Source of the DNA: Dipetalonema caudispina | Taxonomy: Eukaryota > Nematoda > Chromadorea > Rhabditida > Onchocercidae | DNA length: 64,000 bases | NCBI GenBank assembly: GCA_013365325.1 | Contig: JABVXV010000110.1 | Span: forward strand, 1 to 64,000 | Reading direction: 5' to 3' | Shown here: piece by piece, positions 57,801 through 64,000 of the stretch | Layout of the letters: each line of letters opens with the position of its first letter | How positions within the stretch are numbered: position 1 is the stretch's first letter | Program-made: the position numbers and the translations under genes | Notes under the pieces: generated by a model | What the model saw: only the letters and a program-made list of their open reading frames with translations | What the model was told of the DNA's origin: nothing | The model's database searches: none

Positions 57801-59397
57801 GGGATTATGAATAAAGCTTACATGTATGTGCAATCGTACTTCACAATTCAACGAGTCATATGCTCGACTTGATTCGGGCGCACCCACTAGTTGTGCATAA
57901 AATAATGAACCTACAAATTCACATCTATATTTATAAAGCAATGGAGAAAAAGTTGGTGCAGAAAATGCACAGCAAAAAGAGTAAAGTGTATTTAAACCGC
58001 TTCTCCACATTATTGTTGACATTATTAAGAACAAATAAATCACACACGGAACAATGGATGATCTATCAAACTTCATTATCACACTATTCTCCGTCCACGA
58101 GGATTTTTTTTTAGTCGAATAGTTTGTATAATATGAGTACTTTCCGACTTATAATACCGCCAAAAATTCATTCGAGATTATCTGATTAGTGTAATACAAG
58201 CTTGACCTTTCCATTAAAACCTTCAAGCTATTTCTCAAGGAAAATCCCAGTTAAAGCTACTTAGCCTCAATCCATTAGAAATGAATTATTGGATTCCTTC
58301 TTGACGCGATTGATCACTTAGCTTAGTACATTTTAAGATGTTCTGGAAACATCGATTCCAATCAGCTTATTATAGAAATGCTCAATGTAAACTGTTCGAT
58401 ACCGACACATCGAAGGATAAACTGAAGATGAGAAAGTAAGTGAGCAGATGAACTAAATCTTTTCTAGGATTTGAATACAGAAATATGGTACATAGATAAA
58501 ACGGAAAATAGCACTAAAGCACTGTGGCGAAATATGATAAAGTAACAGACTTATTCAAGCAACTGATTAATTCGTTTTGTCACACAATTATTCTGCAGGC
58601 AGCATCAACTTACAAACTATCAGTAGTAGAAAACATCTATTCTTAGCAACCAGTATCACAATGTAGTACTTCCTCTCTTGTTCAAGTTTCGTGATATAGT
58701 CTAGCCGTACTTCGATAGTGCCTTTGCCCGTTATCATTTCTATATCACGTTGAGGTAGGTACTCTAAGAGTGGACATTTGATGAAGTTTTTAGTGAACGA
58801 AAGCTGAGCAAAAAGCAAATGTTCGCATTGGCCGATCAATAAATTAGACTATTGGAACGATTATTAAAAATAAAGTCAGCAAAACATCATGAAAATATGA
58901 AGTATCATCAAAGCGCAATAATACCGAAAATTTACAGATAGCGCTGAATGAGATAGAGCTAATAAGTCTTAACCTTTGAAGCACGTATGGTAAATCCAAG
59001 TCTCCCACATCGTCAACATTTCAGCTGCTTGAAACGAAACGGTTAAAATATCTGGTTGAGTAATAACACACATTGTATTATTTTGTTTTTTCAACTCAAA
59101 ACCTAAAAAATAAAATTACCGTCAAAAATATTACCAACCAAGCCCGCTTTCGATTAATGACCTATTAGGTATGTGCTATTTCATCTTTACAGTTGTGAGC
59201 AAATTTCTTAAAAATTACAAAAAAAAAAAAAAAAAAAAACAGCAGAAAAACTAACCAGTTTCGAGACCAACGAAAGTACCGAGTGAGATCGCTGAGGTTT
59301 CATTATTTTTTAAACGTCGCTTATGATTTTTGTAAACATACAGCACAACGACACTGATGTCATTCGGTTGTGAACATAATAAGTAACACCGTGTCCA
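51814..59397 (-). CDS. Dok-7-like PH-PTB adaptor (first exon(s) not found)
   Basis: Eighteen minus-strand exons join in phase: 59397-59256, 59102-58974, 57910-57822, 57665-57462, 57402-57375, 56633-56568, 56084-55837, 55418-55282, 54853-54718, 54497-54441, 54356-54269, 53929-53790, 53561-53389, 53214-53053, 52890-52770, 52501-52304, 52135-52099, 51902-51814. This gives 747 residues, ending MSKSYSDLRF. Residues 1-90 form most of a PH domain (ISLGTFVGLETGFE, then a helix with MWETWIY). Residues 91-220 form a PTB domain ending in a Dok-7-like MSPTGAF; vertebrate Dok-7 has ISPTKGPF there. The remaining 500 or so residues are Ser-rich and probably disordered. Dok-7 in vertebrates is the cytoplasmic activator of the receptor kinase MuSK at neuromuscular junctions. 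A matching role at nematode synapses or with a CAM-1/ROR-type receptor is only an inference. The first PH strand and start codon must lie upstream. Confidence 0.82.
59219..59239. repeat. poly-A tract, 21 nt, in a Dok-7-like intron
   Basis: Run of 21 A in the intron between the first two mapped exons of the Dok-7-like gene. Confidence 0.9.
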
Positions 59398-60996
59398 CTG
59401 AAGAAACAACGAAAAATATCAGAGGAACTGTTATTGTTACAAAGTCCTTCATTATGCTTAGTCTAAGAATTAAGTCTAATTAATATAGAATCTAGTCTTA
59501 TCTGATTAACATAGATTAATGCAATTTCAGAATGAGAACCGTTTTATTTTTAAAAATCAAACAGCTGGACTCGATACTTCTTCCTGCTTCATTGAACATA
59601 ACTGATGAACCTTTCATTCTTCAGTGCAACTAATTCCCTTTTATTTCATCTCGCTGAAAATTAGAATCAACAATTGTAAGGAAATGTAAGTTAATTATGT
59701 TAATATGTTAGAATCTTGTTGTATTATAGAATTTCAAATCCAAAAGCTATTATTTTCAGAAAACAACAAAGCGATATATTGCATATGCGATTTTGAAAGT
59801 GATGCAGGAAAAGTTACGATTGTTTTGGAGTGAATTAATTTTTTATTTTTGCTAATAATTATAGGATCAATTCAATTAACCTTCAGTGAAAATAGTAAGT
59901 GACTTGTTAAATATTGAAAATCGAATTTAGCAAAAAAAAAAGTTAGGAAAAATAAAGAAATAAAATTAAGAAAAATTCAGCAAATATGGCGGACAAGACG
60001 TTAATAATTTAAGGAAAATTGGAATTGGTTGAATGGGTGAGAAAAGATAGTATAGTGATAAGGAGATGCACGATGTCATCAAATTAGGAGGTGTCAGGCG
60101 AGGGGGACGGGGAAGAATGATGGAACGGGGACAGGTTGAATGATTCGGGGTGGGGACATAGATGATAGGAAAAGAACATTATTGCGGTGATGATAGTGGT
60201 GACAACAACATTGGAATAGTACCTCTAAATAGTAAAAAGAGAAAAACGAAAATCAAAACGTATATATCGTTCAGAAAGCAACCAGTTCCTTCAACCGACT
60301 GATGCATCCAATCATAAACTGTTGCCTTCGCTACTTTCGCGATGTAGTTTGCCTTTACCTTGAACAAGTCAGGCCATACCCATGTTTATGGTAAGAATTC
60401 AAACAAATTGCTTTCAGTCTCAACCATCCAATAAAAACTCATGCAAGGCACCATGGCGATCAAGACCCTACCTTATGCTAACAACCCACCAAGTCAGCTG
60501 AATTTGAGTAAAGGAGAAATCTGCAACAGAATCATCAGAGTTTCAAAAAAGTCAAGTTTGATTCTTGCAGGCAACAATTAGAACTGTCAAAGTATTGAAT
60601 AATTGCATAAGTTAGACCTTACTCTCTCCAAACAAATCAGCTTTTTGCAAGGGATGCCTTCGAAATCAGCTTAACTTTCAAGTTAATCAACCGAAAACCC
60701 TCAAATTCTGAAGTTTTGCAACGCTGTCTTTGCCCGGAAATATTGTTTTACTACACAGTACGCCAAAATACATCCAACATACATTTATTCCGAAAATATC
60801 GAAACATTTATATCAGGATAAAATTGTTTGCAGGATGTCACTTCATTTCCATCAGCATGAAATTTGAGAAAGTGAAGGAAAGGGAAAGAAGGAAGACGGG
60901 GAAGTAGCAGAAAATTACAGTACAAGCTCTCTCACACGTAAATCAACACATAGTTATTCATTTACATGAGCTTTTTGACAATCATAACCATCAGAA
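59398..60996. other. gap between RUFY-like and Dok-7-like genes
   Basis: About 1.6 kb between the stop codon of the upstream minus-strand gene and the first mapped Dok-7-like exon. The missing Dok-7 N-terminal exon(s) should be here or further upstream. I examined minus-strand ATGs and GT donors ending in phase 0 and found no convincing PH-domain start. A frame at 60179-60367 (minus) does not resemble one. A G-rich purine block lies at about 60090-60160. Confidence 0.45.
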
Positions 60997-63473
60997 TTAA
61001 AAAGAATTCAGTGGTGAATTTTCTTCTAATGAAGAATTATGTCGTGATCGCAATAAGTTGTAACAGTGCAAACAGACTCGCACTGGTTTCGCGCTAGAAG
61101 GCAGCTTGACGCGAGCATCGGTGCATGAATTGCAAAATATAGAGCCGCAATTCCTAAACCATAAGTTATTTTTACATCTTTAAAACAAAACATAAGCTTA
61201 ATAATCAACAGTCTTCAAAATCGTCATCATAACTAACACTTATGAACCAATCCTCATAAATATACAAGCTTAATTCGCTTGTCCACTTTTTAAAAGGCAA
61301 ACTACAAAATACATCTGGATGGACCTGCAATGATGTTTCCGTTTACTCATACTGAACTGTAAATTGCATCCTTTACAATTCAAGACATTGCCATCCTTTT
61401 CCCACTCAGCTTCCGAAAGAGGCAATAGTTCTTCTTTCAATTCAACTACTTTCAACTTTGATCTGAAATAATAACATTTTTCCTACAGGCCGTCAGAAAT
61501 GTTACGCACAATACCAGTGTTAAATTCTATGTAACATAGACTGGTGACATACTCCAAAAGATGACCACCAAGTTCTTCTAAGGCTTTTTCACAATCCTCC
61601 AGTTTCTCGCTTTTATAGTTATAACTAGCAGTCAGTTCTTCGAGTTCCTGAAAAATGACTACAGTTAGTAACAGTAGCTTTATTTGTAAGCACAGTGGGT
61701 GATAATGTTAACGAAACCAAAGACCAGTGAATGTAGCAAATGATAGGTGAATGGAAGAATATTCAGAACAAATTATCGATTCTTCCGTTATCATAGGCGC
61801 GCGATAGTTTTTTTTTTTTTTTTTGGCCAGTTCTTAGAGCACAACTTTGCATGTATTGAATTTCATCATTGAAAGCGATAATGAAAACAGCAAACTGGTA
61901 AAGCAACCATGCACCCAGCATAACTTCTAAATCGACATTTACGCAGTATTCATTATTTTAAGTAAAGAATAAAATGGACCTGTTTTATCACAGGTAACTG
62001 TTTCAGCTTTTCATTCAACTCAGAAGTCTGACGCTGCAATTTTCCAAGTCGATCATTCGCAACAGCTAATTCTTGCTAAACATGTACATAAACGTCCAAT
62101 GTTTTCATTTCACATGCATTATCTATGTTGACTTTTTTGAATCTGAAATTAAAGATTTAAAAATTCAAACCTTCCCACCTGTTTCTTTTCCAGTACATTC
62201 AATGTTTGCATGTATTCATCAGTTTTATCGGCTAGCTCCTTTTTCAACATTTCCGAAGTTCCAGCTTCATGTTCCAAATCCATTTCACGCATAGAATTTC
62301 TTTTATTCAAAACATCGATCATTTGCTGCTGCTGTTCTCTCTCCTCAACAAGTGAATTTCCTTTAACATTGGTTTCAACATTTCAGTTTTAATTATAACC
62401 ACAAATGAAACCTTCTGGTATGACGATGAATCCATAACAATTTCCTTATTGGAAGAAAAAAAAAAACTTACATGGTTATATCGTTTATTGGCAATGATCA
62501 TATCTTTTTCCAGCTGTCGACATTTCCCTTCCGCAATACGAATTTTTTCATACAAATCAACATTCACTTTTTTCGTATCTGCTAACTGCTGCCGTAAAAT
62601 TCGTATGGAATCTTCCTTTTCGGATGCTAATTGAGCTAGCTCCGCTCTGAAATGTAATCAACATTAAATAGAAATTTTTCCCTATTCAAATTGAATAAAA
62701 TATCTAAAACAGGAAGATGACAAGACAGACTTCTCCTTTTCCAGTGCTTCCGTTGTAGCAATATACTCATTAGTCACCTTCGACGCATCTTCCGTTGCAG
62801 CATCAGCTAACTGGAAAAATAACTTTAAATATTTCATACTCATTTGTGTTTTATTATAAGGTCTAAAATCAAAAATTTTTATCCACTCATCTTCAACTGT
62901 GGTAAACACAAAAATTTGCACTTATTCTAAGAATAAACCAAAGGTACTACATTTCAAAAAATTATATCTTACATTGATGCTATTGAGAGCAGACAGACTG
63001 ACTTCCTCCATTTTCGTCTTCAGTTCAGCCACTTTGGACCTACAGTGATGACACCGAATTATGAGATAAAAAATGAGCTAAGGATGAAAATTCCTTTTTC
63101 CAATGATTTTAATACGATTAAAGAGCTACCTGCTTCACTGAAATACAATTCTAATATCATTAAAACTAATATATTCGGGAAGGTTTGATGAAGTAAATTT
63201 CACTGTTTACGACAGGAAATTTACAAAAAGACTTACTCCAAATAATAATTTCGTTGTTCCAAATAATTTTTTTGATCAAGAGCAAGTTCCAGTGACTTTA
63301 TATTGGTGATATCAGATTCCTTTCCACTATTGGCGTTATTCGATATGTTTGGTAAACGTACATAAGTCGCTAATTCAACGGTTCTTTAATACATATGTTT
63401 CGCAGTTCAAAAGTAAAAGATCGGCATCAAAATCATTATTAAAAAGGAGAATATGAAACATCCGAACGGTTTG

Positions 63474-63514
<41 letters not shown>

Positions 63515-64000
63515 AGAACTACGCATCAACAGAAATTCTAACTTACACGGGTTGATTTTCTAGCTGTGCCTGATCTAGCACCAGATTGCAATCAAGGATC
63601 GAAAGTGCCATTAGTGCTCCAGATAAACCGATGCATTCGTCATGTCGAATCAACGCCCACGGCTCGTAGAAGTCCCGGAAAACATCTTATGAAATGTCAC
63701 ATTCTGCTAATCCATACACTTTACGAGCAAACTATACAATAATACTTTACGTATATGAAATGAATCATACACACTTTTAACTTAAGTATAAAGCACGAAT
63801 CGCGACCTCAGTACCTTCACAAACTTTTGCCATCTGTTTTGAGAGTAATTAAATAAACTCGTTTGGATTTTTTCGAATACGTTATTACAAAAATGAGTAC
63901 AACAGTACAGTTAATTTTTAGATTCCCTTCCCATATTTAGAAAAAGACGATTGAAAAACATCTTTGTATGGAAGGATCAATAAGTTTCCATACCTGATGT
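60997..64000 (-). CDS. RUFY-like RUN/coiled-coil/FYVE endosomal protein, 5' end outside the window
   Basis: Minus-strand exons: 63685-63547, 63383-63237, 63039-62973, 62810-62731, 62646-62472, about 62343-62179, 62075-61980, 61647-61553, 61462-61325, 61153-60997. All phases agree, giving 418 residues. The first exon holds the end of a RUN domain (FYEPWALIRHDE, then LSILDCNLVLDQ). It is followed by about 270 residues of Glu/Lys/Leu-rich coiled coil. The C-terminal FYVE zinc finger is complete: WEKD, CKGC, RKHHCRNCG, CNSC, RVCLHC. The WxxD, RKHHCR and RVC motifs are the PI3P-binding marks. RUFY proteins are RAB and motor effectors on endosomes. The start of the 62343 exon is uncertain because the acceptor is weak. 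A 19-nt exon at about 63829-63811 may precede 63685. Most of the RUN domain lies beyond 64000. Confidence 0.87.
63474..63513. repeat. poly-A tract, 40 nt, in a RUFY-like intron
   Basis: Uninterrupted run of 40 A (poly-T in the sense of the gene) within the intron between the RUN exon and the next exon. On the sense strand it is a long T tract, about 90 bases from the downstream acceptor. Confidence 0.95.

Noticed and set aside
58588..58839. 83-codon minus-strand frame between Dok-7-like exons
   Set aside because: It looked like a possible PTB exon, but skipping it joins 58974 to 57910 in the correct phase and gives the expected PH-PTB order. Its in-frame acceptor leads to a stop.
60179..60367. 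minus-strand frame as the missing Dok-7-like N-terminus
   Set aside because: Its sequence does not fit the first strands of a PH domain, and no in-phase donor leads to 59397.

Overview
This is nuclear DNA from a nematode, probably a clade III (spirurid or filarial-type) worm. The basis for that is AT-rich sequence, short introns with T-rich ...TTTTAG/TTTCAG acceptors, ATGs a few bases after candidate spliced-leader acceptors, and a near-textbook nematode cuticle gene (noah-2). The genus is an inference. I rebuilt the multi-exon genes by hand from splice sites and reading phase. No search was run.

Plus strand, left to right. (1) 2.0-7.55 kb: noah-2, ten exons, 742 residues, with PAN domains, a ZP domain, a furin site and a C-terminal membrane segment (apical matrix and cuticle attachment). 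(2) 10.5-15.3 kb: a GH37 trehalase, 13 exons, 663 residues, with a C-terminal membrane anchor and an altered first signature motif. (3) 22.6-29.3 kb: the decayed remains of a rhodopsin-family neuropeptide-type receptor. (4) 30.4-32.05 kb: an unrecognised four-exon gene (297 residues) carrying 14 copies of a 15-bp minisatellite that encodes an R-x-x-G-x pentapeptide array. A tandem duplication follows its stop codon.

Minus strand. (5) 37.2-35.0 kb: a ZCCHC24-like RNA-binding-type zinc-finger protein (CCHC knuckle plus CxxC zinc fingers), with an unresolved C-terminus. (6) 59.4-51.8 kb: a Dok-7-like PH-PTB adaptor, 18 in-phase exons, with the first exon(s) missing. (7) 64.0-61.0 kb: the 3' part of a RUFY-like RUN/coiled-coil/FYVE endosomal protein whose 5' end is outside the window. 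Genes 7 and 6 are head-to-tail and 1.6 kb apart, so co-transcription is possible.

The rest, notably 15.3-22.6 kb and 37.2-51.8 kb, is gene-poor. It holds long A/T homopolymers (32-41 nt), microsatellites and short tandem repeats. I found no rRNA, tRNA, CRISPR, intact transposon or bacterial insertion. I did not find a clearly novel system. The most unusual items are the receptor pseudogene, the trehalase variant, the multi-frame-open pentapeptide minisatellite and a set of GTC-type splice donors.
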